Assembly: GCA_045539925.1 (NCBI GenBank)
Contig: JAZQGH010000184.1
Location: forward strand, 62,001-126,000
Source: SFWF01 sp045539925
Lineage (GTDB): Bacteria > Bacillota > Clostridia > Oscillospirales > Acutalibacteraceae
Direction: 5' to 3'
Length of the DNA stretch: 64,000 nt
The notes under the pieces are model-generated. The model made no database searches and was not told the origin of the DNA. It saw only the letters and a list, made by a program, of their open reading frames with translations. Positions within the stretch are counted from its first letter, which is position 1, and the number at the start of each line of letters is the position of its first letter. Position numbers and translations under genes: made by a program. Below, piece after piece: positions 19,002 to 28,739 of this stretch.

Positions 19002-19029
19002 GGAGAGACTCTTTAAAAAGAGCCTCTCC
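19002..19029 (-). terminator. Hairpin after capsid gene
   Basis: A GGAGAG/CTCTCC stem with an inner A/T-rich extension lies between the capsid stop and the next gene. It could reduce transcription past the highly expressed capsid gene or protect its mRNA end. Confidence 0.45.
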
Positions 19030-19036
19030 GATTTTA

Positions 19037-20441
19037 TTAAACTGTCTGGTAACGACCAATACCTGCGTTGCCGCCTGCGAGTACGATTGCAAGACCGTAC
19101 TTTTCGCCATATAAATCTGTTAATATTTGACTTTATCCCGGACGCTACTCCGTATCGGTTTGTAAACCCTCTTATTTTCATAAGAGCATAGACTATATCT
19201 TCGTCCTCTGTGTAGGACGCCCACCACTTCCACCACCAATCGCTTGTGGTGTACTTGCTTGCGCAATAGTCGTTGAACCTTCCTCTGTTCGAGGCTTGGC
19301 TGCTGATTACCCGTTATTAAAAGCACTTAGGTGTTACCCTTATGCCATCTCATACTTTCTTTCTGCTTTCGCTGCCTTCGCGCCTGATTATATTTCAAAT
19401 CTACGCTGTAGCAGTATGAGCTTTGGGGATTTCCAGCAATTCAATGGGTATTATTCAAACATATTTCTATGTAAGCGAGCTGTTTTACGCGGCGAATGCG
19501 TAAGTTAACTCCTGTGTAAGATCCATGTTGGACATGGGGTCGCCCATGAGCATGATCGGATCACCTTCGTATACGAACTTGATAGGCTTGTCGTCGCCTG
19601 CGATGATTGTAAGAACATTATCATCGAATACGAACTCTGTAGAGCCTACCTTATGACGCTGAGGAGTTACAACTACGGGTGTGCCGTAGAAGCGACCATA
19701 GTAACCGAGGTTATGGAGGTCGTCCTTAGCGGAATCAGACATAATAGAAGGAGCGAGCATACGGCAAGCCTTCTTTGTGCCAACAATAGTGGCTGTCTTG
19801 CCACCTGCTGCAGCTTCTACATGAGCGATGAGCTCGAGGAGCTCGTCTTCGTCATATGTACCTGCTACAGGGAAGTAAGCAACGCCACCGAGTGTTTCAG
19901 CAGTAGCACCGCTCCAAAGAGCATAGATTTCATTGAGCATCTTCTGACGGAAGGACTCGGAAACTACTGTGATCATATGGTTGAAATCAACGCGGCCGGA
20001 AAGAACGCGGTTGAGTTCTTCGTAAATGCGAACCATCTTCATGGATGTGGGAACAGATACTTCGCTTGTTCCGCCGATTCTCTGACGGCGAATTGCCTGT
20101 GTACCATTAGCTACTTCGTCAACGAAGAAAATGTTACTATCTTCAACGAGGAAGAGGTTCTGGTCGCCTTCTGCTACGTTACGGAATTCTACAAGAGCGT
20201 TGAAGAAATCGTCGCCCTGAAGACCTTCGATTACTGTTCTGCTGAGAATAGACTCAATAATAGTAAAGAGACCATTGCACTTGCCATCACGGATTGCTCG
20301 ATAGTCGAGCTTTGTGTTACCGCCGTTAGCCGCTACAAGAGCTTCGCGAAGCGTGTCCTGAGATTCTCTAACGGAATATTTTTCTACTGCGCCTTTGTAA
20401 GAATCAACGGCGAGCTTTACAATGTTGTTAAGTTCAGACAT
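19037..20441 (-). CDS. Major capsid protein, interrupted by a group I intron
   Basis: The protein is HK97-fold-like: an N-terminal helical region, then FRNVAEGDQNLFLVEDSNIFFVDEVANGTQAIRRQRIGG and VSVPTSMKMVRIYEELNRVLSGRVDFNHMITVVSESFRQ. The first exon would read into a stop after 318 residues. The proposed gene is exon 1 at 20441-19508 and exon 2 at 19116-19037, giving an in-frame 337-residue product ending LYGEKYGLAIVLAGGNAGIGRYQTV. The exon lengths sum to a multiple of three. It lies between the decoration-like gene and the connector genes, as expected. Confidence 0.85.
19117..19507 (-). ncRNA. Group I intron in the capsid gene (about 391 nt)
   Basis: On the minus strand the core elements appear in order: a P-like segment ATTGCTGGAAATCCCC, a Q/R segment AATCAGCAGCC...AAGGTTCAACGACTA, and an S segment GAAGATATAGTCTA pairing with the R segment to make P7. 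The proposed 5' splice site follows exon GAGT; its U pairs as a wobble with the G of a downstream AGCTC guide, extended by one U-A pair. The intron would end in G at 19117. There is no open reading frame for a homing endonuclease inside. Confidence 0.85.
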
Positions 20442-20472
20442 TACTTTATTCTTCCTTTCTATAGAGTTAAAA

Positions 20473-20973
20473 TTACGCTACCTGAATAACGTAGTAGGTA
20501 TATCTGCCAACGATTTCTACATCAATGATTTCGCCAACGAGAGTACCTGTTGCAGATTCGACAACATTAAGCTTTGTGCCTGCTGTGAGCTCAACAAGAT
20601 TTCCCTTAGCAGGAGCTTCAAGGCCAACAAGAGCGTCCTTTGTTACGGAGAAGATGCTATTCTTGTGGAGATAATAGCCACGAGCTGCAACGCCTGCTTC
20701 GTTAACAAATTCGTCGAGATTGCGTTTTCTTTCGTCATACATTACTTCGGGAGAAGCAATTAAAAGAATGTCCTTGAGATCATCAGACGCAGAGGGAGCC
20801 ACGCCTACATAAATCTCACGAGAGCCTGCTTCGAGGCCATCAATTCTAACAACGTTACCGTTGTCGATTTCAGCATTTACGCCTTCGTTCTGAAAACGAA
20901 CAGAAGCAATGCCTTCACGATTATCTGTACCGTACATCTTATCGGTACGAACAACACCATGTTTCTGTGCCAT
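20473..20973 (-). CDS. Capsid decoration/stabilisation-like protein, 166 aa
   Basis: The ATG at 20973 (MAQKHGVVRTDKMYGT) follows GGAGGAATTTATA. The protein is beta-rich, lies directly upstream of the capsid gene, and is likely made in large amounts because of its strong ribosome site. A role as a head decoration protein is inferred from position and size; the family was not recognised. Confidence 0.55.
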   Translation of the reverse strand: MAQKHGVVRTDKMYGTDNREGIASVRFQNEGVNAEIDNGNVVRIDGLEAGSREIYVGVAPSASDDLKDILLIASPEVMYDERKRNLDEFVNEAGVAARGYYLHKNSIFSVTKDALVGLEAPAKGNLVELTAGTKLNVVESATGTLVGEIIDVEIVGRYTYYVIQVA

Positions 20974-21053
20974 TATAAATTCCTCCTTAATTTGGATAAA
21001 AATAAAAGAGACCACCATCTGTGATCCCATGTGCCTAAGCACGATTCGTTATA

Positions 21054-22649
21054 TTACTGTTTCTTTTTGTAGCGTTCTACAATACCGCCATAGGGATCAT
21101 TGCGATCTTCTGCCGGCGCTGTGTTATCCACAGGAAGCTTTACGGACTTGGGCTCAAAAGCAAAGTTTGCACCCATACCCATTCTTCCAAGAATAGCAAA
21201 ACATTTTTCTTCAAGTTCTTCAATACTGTAGTCTAAGCAAGCTTCTCTAAGAGCCTCAAAAGATTCGTTTCCATTAAGCTTTTCAAACTTAGCGAATACT
21301 TTTTCGTCTCTTTCTGCGCGAAGCGCTGCCTTATCACACTCAGACTTGAATTCGCGAAGCTGAGCGAGCTCAGATTCCATATTCTGAATTGTTGCTGTGG
21401 ATTCGTTGTACTTCGATTCAAACTCACATGCGTCAACAAGCTTCTGCTCGATAAATTCGAATACAGAAACGATAGGAGAATTCTGTTCCCCTTCATTAAA
21501 ATCTTCGATAACGTACTTCTTGCGTTTCTTGCTATCGAAATCGATCTTAAACGAGTCGCCGTCTGCGGAGTATGTAAATCCATAAAGGAGCCAGTCGTTT
21601 GTATCCCAGCAATATACTTCATTAACTTCAAAGTCGCAGTCTACATACCAATAGCGTGTACATTCACCCCAAGGGCGTTCAATCTTTACACTCTCAAGCA
21701 TTCTTGCGAGTTCTTCAACAATGTTGCCTGTGAGGGCAAAATCTGCTACACCGCCTTCTGCCGGTTCTTCTACCTGAGGTTCCGTCACAACAGGTTCTTC
21801 GGGGGTGCTTACTACAGGGTCAGTTGTGCTTCCTTCGCCGTTCTTCATAGCCTCAAACTTCTCGGTTAACTCTTCGATTGTAAAATCCTCGATAGAGAAA
21901 TCAAGGCTGTCGATATCAATGCCGTATGAGGCAAGTAATTCCATCTTGTCGTTCAATATCTTATTTCCTCCTTCCATCGAGATGTCTTTTGTTTGTTTAT
22001 CGTCAACTTCCGCAGAAGTGTCGATCAGATTAAAACTTTCCTTTAAATCCTGCATCATCTCTGAGAGCTGATTCTTATAATCTTGCTTTGAGAATAATTC
22101 AAGAGCAGAACTTTCGAAACACGGTTCTACCCCGATAAGAGCGAACGCAGTGAATTCGAAGTTGTTAATATGGTAAACCCCGTCATTCATGAAACCGTCT
22201 TTTATATTGATTTCCATGGAATGAGCAGTGATACCATCTCTCTTAATTTTCTGATAAGCCTCTTGTCTTTTCCAAAGCAAAACGTCAGCGTACAGGTATT
22301 CGTTAAGCGTGCCATCTTCTTCTTCGTATGTATCAAACCATACTCGTCCAGATTCAGGGATTACACCCACGGGTTGTGTGATGTTGACGATTCTTAAACC
22401 GCCATTATCATCACAGACAAGCTCCATGTCGTGTCCTCCAAGGGTGTCCGTTTCTCTGTCGTAGTTACAAACAACAGGGCAATTGTAAATAGAATGGATG
22501 CTACGCTCTATCGCTTCTTTAGAAATAAAGCTCGAATTTCTATTCTTGCCTGTGTAGCAAATACGTAACACTCCCGAATCAAACGAAGAATTAAGTTCGC
22601 TTATATTGGTCAGCGATGATGCGAATGTCATAAATGAGACCTTGTTCAT
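21054..22649 (-). CDS. Prohead protease fused to scaffold
   Basis: The N-terminal 200 residues show the phage protease layout: 'VVCNYDRETDTLGGHDMEL', 'VGVIPESGRVWFDTY', 'YLYADVLLWKRQEAYQKI' and 'ITAHSMEINI...FEFTAFALIGVEPCF', where the H-S pair in TAHS would serve in catalysis. Residues about 235-531 are acidic, with a proline-rich linker and a coiled coil (residues about 430-470), typical of scaffold. The ATG at 22649 follows TTGGAGGTTGGC. An internal start (see findings) could make free scaffold. Confidence 0.8.
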   Translation of the reverse strand: MNKVSFMTFASSLTNISELNSSFDSGVLRICYTGKNRNSSFISKEAIERSIHSIYNCPVVCNYDRETDTLGGHDMELVCDDNGGLRIVNITQPVGVIPESGRVWFDTYEEEDGTLNEYLYADVLLWKRQEAYQKIKRDGITAHSMEINIKDGFMNDGVYHINNFEFTAFALIGVEPCFESSALELFSKQDYKNQLSEMMQDLKESFNLIDTSAEVDDKQTKDISMEGGNKILNDKMELLASYGIDIDSLDFSIEDFTIEELTEKFEAMKNGEGSTTDPVVSTPEEPVVTEPQVEEPAEGGVADFALTGNIVEELARMLESVKIERPWGECTRYWYVDCDFEVNEVYCWDTNDWLLYGFTYSADGDSFKIDFDSKKRKKYVIEDFNEGEQNSPIVSVFEFIEQKLVDACEFESKYNESTATIQNMESELAQLREFKSECDKAALRAERDEKVFAKFEKLNGNESFEALREACLDYSIEELEEKCFAILGRMGMGANFAFEPKSVKLPVDNTAPAEDRNDPYGGIVERYKKKQ

Positions 22650-22670
22650 GCCAACCTCCAATCAAATAAA

Positions 22671-22686
22671 CCCCGTATGTACGGGG
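22671..22686 (-). terminator. Intrinsic terminator between head genes
   Basis: On the minus strand a CCCCGTA/TACGGGG hairpin is followed by TTTATTT. It separates the portal/64-aa genes from the protease gene and probably acts as a partial terminator. Confidence 0.6.
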
Positions 22687-22692
22687 CAGAGA

Positions 22693-22872
22693 TTAAAACG
22701 TAAGTGTGTTGGAGGTCGCGAATTTGATTTCTTTTAAATCAAAAACAGCCCCCATTTTGTTTTCAAAAACAAATATTTTATTCTTTTGATCAGCTTTTAA
22801 TAATACACAGCCTTTCTTTAATAAGGCTTCTTTAGACTTTTCGTCAAATACATAAATAAAACGCTCTGTCAT
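22693..22872 (-). CDS. Small hypothetical head-operon protein, 59 aa
   Basis: The likely start is the ATG at 22872 (MTERFIYVFDEKSKEALL), just past the portal stop, so it is translationally coupled. The small alpha/beta protein (KGCVLLKADQKNKIFVFEN) is found in phage head operons of this type, but I know no function. Confidence 0.45.
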   Translation of the reverse strand: MTERFIYVFDEKSKEALLKKGCVLLKADQKNKIFVFENKMGAVFDLKEIKFATSNTLTF

Positions 22873-22877
22873 ATGTA

Positions 22878-24377
22878 TTAACCCCAATCATCCTTATTCT
22901 CAGCAGACTGCTCCCCGCTATCAGTTAACTCTCCTATGTCTTTTGTTGGAGCGCCACCTTCTTCTGTTGCGCCTTCGCCATCAGTGTTAATAGCGCCCAT
23001 CTGGGTGGAACTCTGAATAGGACGGAACATGTCCTGAAGTCCTAAAACAGTTCCTTCAAGGAAACTCATGCAGTCGACTTCTGCCTGACTCAAGCCCTGA
23101 GAGGCGGCGTATAAGCTAATTGTCGGAAGCCCATAAGAAGCTGCCTTTAAATAAGCGTCGCCAAGTTCTTTTCTGTTGTAAGGAGAACAATCAAGGAACG
23201 TCATTTTAAAATTTTTGCCATACGATTGAGCTTGAATGAATCGATTAATCGCGTCACCAATGCTCTTAACAATTCCATATGTAATGGCCTGATCCGCTTT
23301 TATTGAAAGAAGCAAAGCATTCGCAGAAGCCTTCTCGTTATTAAATAAAAGAGAAGAAACACCTGCCGCAGTGAACAAGTTTTGTTCTGCTTCTGAGACA
23401 GTGTTTGTGTCTCCCACATTCGAACGCTCAAAACTAATCTTGTTAATGGGCATCGGGGTTAATACCGAGCCTACTTCTTCGGGCAGGACAGAGTCGAGAT
23501 TTCGCCAGAAGTCCTTCGCCTTATCAAGATCAATGCCCCAACCGCCATCCTTGTCCATAGGAAGCGTCATTGCCACCATTGCATAGTTTTCAAGAGATGT
23601 CTTTGTAAGTTTTAATAATTTATAATCTTCTATATCGTAAATCTCTCGTAAAATACCTGCGAATGGCGGGATAGCATACGCAAGAATATCTGTGTTGGCT
23701 TTAATCGCAAAAGAGGTAGGTGAATCAAGCTCGATCCACTTTACGGTTCTTTGTCTCTGATACGCCGCATACTTGGTTTTAAACTCCGCAGGGTAGAAAT
23801 CCAGCATATTTGCGTGAGAGTCAAAATACGAAAAGTCGAATGTGACATTCAATACATTTCCTTCGATAGATGATATTGCGCAATACTCGCTCGGCAACTG
23901 CTGAATAGTGATACTATCATTAGTTACCCACAAGGTTGCATAAAACACATCTTCTCTCAAACAGGTTGTAAGAATCTTTGGACATTGTGTAGGAATGTTC
24001 ATTGTCGAGATCATATCTCGTACTTTTCTATAGTTGTTGCCCACTGTTTTAGAATTTGCCTTACGAGGGTCTATTCTATAGGGCGAAATAATATATGAAA
24101 GATCTGAAAGCCCAACGAAATACTGTATGAGTCTGCGGAAGTGCGGACTCGCTCCGTAAATATAAACAACAGCCTCTCTAAGCTGTTTCTCGTATCTATA
24201 AGGATTAGAGAGATATGTTGTGATGTCGTCCTTGGAATATACGGAGAACGTAGGCGTGTTAGTGTTATTATTTAGATCTCTTGTGATTAGATGGTTTAAC
24301 GATGCAAACTTATCAGAAAGTCTGATGTATCCAGCAAAATTATTATTGGTTCCATCTGTTTTTATTTCTGTAGCCAT
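22878..24377 (-). CDS. Portal protein
   Basis: The 499-residue protein directly follows, and overlaps by 35 bases, the large terminase gene. It has portal hallmarks: a helical wing with 'LREAVVYIYGASPHFRRLIQYFVGLSDLSYII', a stem region, 'DKDGGWGIDLDKAKDFWRNLDSVLPEEVGSVLTPMPINKISFERS', and 'ALLLSIKADQAITYGIVKSIGDAINRFI'. The C terminus is acidic and low complexity. It would form the dodecameric DNA channel of the capsid vertex. Confidence 0.85.
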   Translation of the reverse strand: MATEIKTDGTNNNFAGYIRLSDKFASLNHLITRDLNNNTNTPTFSVYSKDDITTYLSNPYRYEKQLREAVVYIYGASPHFRRLIQYFVGLSDLSYIISPYRIDPRKANSKTVGNNYRKVRDMISTMNIPTQCPKILTTCLREDVFYATLWVTNDSITIQQLPSEYCAISSIEGNVLNVTFDFSYFDSHANMLDFYPAEFKTKYAAYQRQRTVKWIELDSPTSFAIKANTDILAYAIPPFAGILREIYDIEDYKLLKLTKTSLENYAMVAMTLPMDKDGGWGIDLDKAKDFWRNLDSVLPEEVGSVLTPMPINKISFERSNVGDTNTVSEAEQNLFTAAGVSSLLFNNEKASANALLLSIKADQAITYGIVKSIGDAINRFIQAQSYGKNFKMTFLDCSPYNRKELGDAYLKAASYGLPTISLYAASQGLSQAEVDCMSFLEGTVLGLQDMFRPIQSSTQMGAINTDGEGATEEGGAPTKDIGELTDSGEQSAENKDDWG

Positions 24378-26142
24378 TGATTCCGTTCACCGCCTTTCCT
24401 GAATATTTCGGTGGCTTCACGACAAACATATCCTCTACTCGCGAAGTCGTATTATAACGTTTATTGAGCCTATTCTCAATTTGCAAAGCTACATAATAGT
24501 TGTACGAAAGGCTTGAGTAGCGGTCTTTTCGCATACCAGCCCTTTCGAATAATTTAACTTTACCGCTCGACTCTTCATGTTGAAGCTTTGTCATTTCATC
24601 AATTAATAGAGTCGTGTGTATATATGGCATCTGAAGCATCATTCTTTCGGATGGATTCAGGGAGTTATATCCCTTTAAATCACCGAGGAAATCATCTGCG
24701 TCATATTCTGTTTCAAGTAATCTGATGCGTCCACTGCGAAACCCTTCTCTAAGGAGGAAGGCACAGTCGGAATTAAACTGAGCACTCGCCTTAACCGACC
24801 ATATTACCTTATCAGCGCCTATGACAGCGCATCTTTCTGCCATAATTTTGTCATTAATGCAAGAGAGAGCAGGGTATATCTCTCCTGTATCGGGATCTAC
24901 CATCTCGCGTGCGAGACAGTCAAAAACTCCAAGACCTATGCCCTGTGTATCAAGTACAATATAATCGCACTGATACTCGTCATAGAGTTTTCGTATAATT
25001 AACGCCTGCGCCTCTGTTCTCAGACCTTCGTACCCATCTGCGTACACGATATTGCTTGTGTAGCGCCCTGCTTTGGTGGGCATAAGCTGATTTATAAAAA
25101 TCGCAGTAGCGTCATTGTTATTTTTCTTGCTTGACATCAATGCAATATCCGCTGAGATAATTCGAACTTCACCATTTTGCTTAGGTAATATACGTACTTG
25201 AGACGCATTATTTACCTTTTGCGCAATACTATCAGGAAGCATAGGATACTTTATCTTTCTATTTTTGGATATTGAATTAAAATCAAAAAAGGAGCCTTCA
25301 TTAGCTCCGTAAAACAACGCTTCGTATTCCATTGCGAATTTAACATCCGAAAAGTCAGTTTCTGCCATTTCTTCTGCCACCGTATCACTATCCAGCAATC
25401 CTTCTTGGATAGATAATTGATAGGGAAGGCCGCAGATGAACTGACGCTTTGTATCGTCAAGCATAAATTCAAATGTATCCTCGCACTTTGTATAAGACCA
25501 GTGGTCTACCCAGTAAGCGGAGCTGAGATACATTATCATATTTTTTTCTTTTGCATATTCTATCTTTCGTTCTTCTTCTGTCAACTCCGCATACGTAGGC
25601 ATACGTCTTTGCGTTAAGAATTTACGAAGAATTGTGTCGATTACTTCCTTTGATATCATGCGGAATTCGTCAAGCAATAAAAGATTTGCTCGATTGCCAC
25701 GGGCGCTATCGGCAGCAGTTACAACTTTAATATAGCTACCGTTTTTAAAAACTATCTGTGCGTCCGTTCCGTTTATCTTAGTCTGCTTATCATCTATCTC
25801 CGCCCTCAGCTCAGGTGATTTAGGGCGCAGCTCGAGTAAGATTTTTTCAAGCACATTTAAGCTCTGTCCTCTTGTGCCAGATGCAATACAAATTTTTGTT
25901 CCCGGATAAAGAATACATCGTATTACACAGAAAACAGCGCTTAAAAAAGTCTTTCCTATACCACGAGCGCCAATAAAAACCACAGTCGTAGATAGGTTCA
26001 TCATGATTATTAATATCTTTTGAAATAATCGTAAGTTTAAATGAAGGTAGTCAGCGGCAAATCTATGAGGATTTGCTCTATAATAAGCACAGTCTGCCGC
26101 GACACCATTCATGATTCGTGATAGCCTGTTCTCATTACTCAT
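24343..26142 (-). CDS. terL: Terminase large subunit
   Basis: The ATPase domain has a Walker A motif GARGIGKT (about residues 61-68) and Walker B NLLLLDEF, with a coupling region after it. The nuclease domain has acidic residues at 'IISADIALMSS', 'DYIVLDTQGIG' and 'YDADDFLGDL'. The start ATG at 26142 follows AGGTGATAGTT. Its neighbours (zinc-ribbon gene upstream, portal downstream) match a standard packaging module. The enzyme translocates and cuts concatemeric DNA. Confidence 0.93.
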   Translation of the reverse strand: MSNENRLSRIMNGVAADCAYYRANPHRFAADYLHLNLRLFQKILIIMMNLSTTVVFIGARGIGKTFLSAVFCVIRCILYPGTKICIASGTRGQSLNVLEKILLELRPKSPELRAEIDDKQTKINGTDAQIVFKNGSYIKVVTAADSARGNRANLLLLDEFRMISKEVIDTILRKFLTQRRMPTYAELTEEERKIEYAKEKNMIMYLSSAYWVDHWSYTKCEDTFEFMLDDTKRQFICGLPYQLSIQEGLLDSDTVAEEMAETDFSDVKFAMEYEALFYGANEGSFFDFNSISKNRKIKYPMLPDSIAQKVNNASQVRILPKQNGEVRIISADIALMSSKKNNNDATAIFINQLMPTKAGRYTSNIVYADGYEGLRTEAQALIIRKLYDEYQCDYIVLDTQGIGLGVFDCLAREMVDPDTGEIYPALSCINDKIMAERCAVIGADKVIWSVKASAQFNSDCAFLLREGFRSGRIRLLETEYDADDFLGDLKGYNSLNPSERMMLQMPYIHTTLLIDEMTKLQHEESSGKVKLFERAGMRKDRYSSLSYNYYVALQIENRLNKRYNTTSRVEDMFVVKPPKYSGKAVNGINGYRNKNRWNQ

Positions 26143-26154
26143 AACTATCACCTA

Positions 26155-27174
26155 TTATTTTTCTTCAAATACTTCGTTAAAAACGAACTCATCGTCTTCT
26201 TCTTCGTATTCAGGGCGATCCACTCTTATCTTAGCAATTTCATTCTCATACATTTTCGAGTATGCGTTTTTCTTGCCGATCATCTTCGCGAGATGGCCTC
26301 TAAACCATATATCGATATATCGAATAATTCCATCCACATCTTTTAACTTGGGATCTACTTCAGGCATAGGACGCTCATCTTCCCAACGACGTATCCATAC
26401 GCCAAAGGGGGTAGTGTCGAAAGATGAGTCGGAATCATCTTTTTTCTGCGAAGGCTTTAAGCTTGCGCTTCCCAGCAGTGTGTTTAAAGCATTTACACTT
26501 TTATCGATTGGCTTTCCTGCGGCTCTATCTTTATTTATCGCTATTTCAAGATTGCATACTTGACGAATAATAGCCTCTGTACCAATATCAAGTTCTGCGT
26601 TAATACCCAGTCTAGACATCCAATATTGTCTTCTTTGCTCAAGCTCACGGTACATAGCAAGCGTGAATCCCGGACCCCAGAACTGCATAATATCATCGGT
26701 TATTTCAATGTTGTTCTCGAATATAACAAGCCCGTCATCTTCTGACTGCTCAGGCTCTACAGCAGGCTCTTTCACAGGAGTGCTTAGTTCGTTACGTCTC
26801 CACATCCAAAAAGTTCCCTCTGTAATAAGAGTGTCGTCATATGACTTACCTGCAAATCGAGTAGAATTAAGTTTCGCCATATAAGCGGTCATCATAGAAT
26901 GAGTTGTGTTTTTCTTTTCAACATCTTCGAAAATAGACTCATTCCAAAACAAGTCGAGTTTTCTGCACACTTGACGAACTGCCTTCTTCGCATCGCCACA
27001 GTCTGCAAGATATGTATTATACATACTATCAATACAATCTTTACATACTGGAATATATCCTATTCCTTTGTGAAGTATTGCGTAGCTGACAGGGAAGTAG
27101 CCCTTACGTCTGCCGTACGACAATCCACACTTAGAACAGATTACGCCAGATGAAGAGCTTACTTCGATTGCCAT
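26155..27174 (-). CDS. Zinc-ribbon protein upstream of terL (possible small terminase)
   Basis: The 339-residue protein has an N-terminal zinc ribbon, with CSKCGLSYGRRKGYFP and later VCKDCID. The body is helical and contains a recognisable DNA-binding-like segment (DAKKAVRQVCRKLDLFWNESIFEDVEKK). Genes of this type lie just before terL in Clostridia phages and are often named small terminase, but proof is lacking. It ends 12 bases before the terL start. Confidence 0.55.
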   Translation of the reverse strand: MAIEVSSSSGVICSKCGLSYGRRKGYFPVSYAILHKGIGYIPVCKDCIDSMYNTYLADCGDAKKAVRQVCRKLDLFWNESIFEDVEKKNTTHSMMTAYMAKLNSTRFAGKSYDDTLITEGTFWMWRRNELSTPVKEPAVEPEQSEDDGLVIFENNIEITDDIMQFWGPGFTLAMYRELEQRRQYWMSRLGINAELDIGTEAIIRQVCNLEIAINKDRAAGKPIDKSVNALNTLLGSASLKPSQKKDDSDSSFDTTPFGVWIRRWEDERPMPEVDPKLKDVDGIIRYIDIWFRGHLAKMIGKKNAYSKMYENEIAKIRVDRPEYEEEDDEFVFNEVFEEK

Positions 27175-27176
27175 TC

Positions 27177-27626
27177 TTATTCACCGTCCTCGTCGTCGAT
27201 TATACGATTGGACATTTTATGATCAACCGCGGTGTATTCATATGTTTTGGTAGCAATGTATAATTTCTTGCCCGGGAAAAACTTCGGGACGAAATGAGCG
27301 GGAATTACAATGCGCTCTCCGTTGCTCGGATTTCTTGTAGAACGCTCCGCTCGGTACGCGAGTTTGAATGCTCCAAATCCATGAATACTGACCTCTTCTC
27401 CGTGGCGAAGAGAGTCCTCGATAATCGCAAACGCTGCTTCGAGAATCTTCTCTACATCTGCCTGAGTGTATAGAATTCCTCTCTCGGAACTCTTAATCTT
27501 AAAATCTGTTTTATTGCCGTCTGAATCCGTGATGTGTAAAATCTTAGATCTTGCCATCATCGGCTTTCGTTCGTCTCTGCTCGTAAGAAGCTCTGTAACT
27601 TTTGTGATCAGATCCTTCTTTTTCAT
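27177..27626 (-). CDS. HU/IHF-like DNA-binding protein, 149 aa
   Basis: The C-terminal two thirds match the HU fold: VSIHGFGAFKLAYRAERSTRNPSNGERIVIPAHFVPKFFPGKKL, with the proline-containing DNA arm. The N-terminal helix pair is preceded by an insertion relative to HU (90 residues). It lies between the recombinase and packaging genes; it could bend DNA for recombination or packaging. Confidence 0.85.
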   Translation of the reverse strand: MKKKDLITKVTELLTSRDERKPMMARSKILHITDSDGNKTDFKIKSSERGILYTQADVEKILEAAFAIIEDSLRHGEEVSIHGFGAFKLAYRAERSTRNPSNGERIVIPAHFVPKFFPGKKLYIATKTYEYTAVDHKMSNRIIDDEDGE

Positions 27627-27653
27627 TCCTTTTATCCTTCCTTTTTGATCAAT

Positions 27654-28679
27654 TTAGAGTTCTGATAAATCTTTTGATTCCGGAACAACAATTCCGTTCT
27701 CGTTAAAGTACATACCAAGCTGTTCGTCAGCTTGCATATCTACATAAACAGGAACCATAGATATATCAGACCACCCTATGTATTGCTGTATTACCGTATC
27801 TGGTATTCCAGCTCGTTTAAAATTTGTTACTGTCATATGTCGCATAGCGTGCCAATAAAAATCCACGCCAAGCATATTACTAAATGTTCTCGCCCAACTA
27901 TCAAGAGTCGGTATCCCTATGCTCTCAACAGGATTAAACCTATTAGGAAACAACCATTCGCTCTGTATATCTTTTTCTTTTCTATACTCAAGCCACATAT
28001 CAAGATAAGGCTTAAATCTTTTCGCTAAGCAGAAGCACTCGAGTTGTTTACCATTTATTCCGCGTCCTTTTGTTTTAATGGGATCGCTCTTATATAAAGC
28101 TCCATTACATACAAGATGGTCGTCGTCAAAGTCGCTAACCCTGAAACGTAATAGCTCAGCTTTTCTTCGGCCTGAACATAATGCAAGGGAGAGGGCACAA
28201 GCCTTATCAAATTCTTTTTTCTCTACGAGGCGATCAAGCAACCCGTCAATCTGGTCGTCAGTAAGAACGGTCTTCTCTCGTACGGGTTGATTAACAGGAC
28301 TTTCAACTTTATTAATAATGTTTCTAAAGTTTGGATATTCATCGTCAAGAACACTCTCTACATAGTTACCTAAACTTGATAGAGCCGCCTTAAGCCTCTT
28401 AATCCGCGCTGGACTATTCTTGTTTTCTTCCAGAAGCCAGTTCTGATATCTAACCACTTGGCGCTTTGTCCAGTCGCAGTAAAAAGCGTTGTCATTGTGT
28501 AAGAGACTCCACACCCATGCAATCTGAATATCATTCTCATATCCACGTATAGTTGTTTCGCTTCGCTGAACAGAGCGAAGGTAGTCGAGAAAATCAATTA
28601 ATAATTCTTTATTTTTTGAGTTCACTTGCGCCAGCAATTCAGGCGAAGTGATAGAATTCATTTGCGTCTTCCTTGCCAT
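27654..28679 (-). CDS. Tyrosine recombinase (full length, 341 aa)
   Basis: Residues 25-115 form an N-terminal SAM-like core-binding domain. The catalytic domain has the first arginine at ALCSGRRKAELLRFRVSDFD, then HAMRHMTVTNF (His-x-x-Arg) and a GWSDISMVPVYVDM segment with the nucleophilic tyrosine. It is clearly different from the short recombinase at 34466-35272. It lies in a run of DNA-handling genes next to an HU-like protein, suggesting dimer resolution or integration. Confidence 0.85.
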   Translation of the reverse strand: MARKTQMNSITSPELLAQVNSKNKELLIDFLDYLRSVQRSETTIRGYENDIQIAWVWSLLHNDNAFYCDWTKRQVVRYQNWLLEENKNSPARIKRLKAALSSLGNYVESVLDDEYPNFRNIINKVESPVNQPVREKTVLTDDQIDGLLDRLVEKKEFDKACALSLALCSGRRKAELLRFRVSDFDDDHLVCNGALYKSDPIKTKGRGINGKQLECFCLAKRFKPYLDMWLEYRKEKDIQSEWLFPNRFNPVESIGIPTLDSWARTFSNMLGVDFYWHAMRHMTVTNFKRAGIPDTVIQQYIGWSDISMVPVYVDMQADEQLGMYFNENGIVVPESKDLSEL

Positions 28680-28706
28680 TGCAAATATTCCTCCTAATAA
28701 AAATAA

Positions 28707-28727
28707 CCCGAGATGTAAATCATCGGG
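28707..28727 (-). terminator. Weak intrinsic hairpin before recombinase
   Basis: A 5-bp GC-rich stem (CCCGA/TCGGG) is followed on the minus strand by TTATTTTTATT. It would be a weak terminator between the phosphoesterase and recombinase genes. Confidence 0.4.
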
Positions 28728-28739
28728 ACATAAATTTAA

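Noticed and set aside
19485..19507. Capsid C terminus ending AFAA
   Set aside because: This is read-through into the intron; the spliced form gives a typical C terminus.
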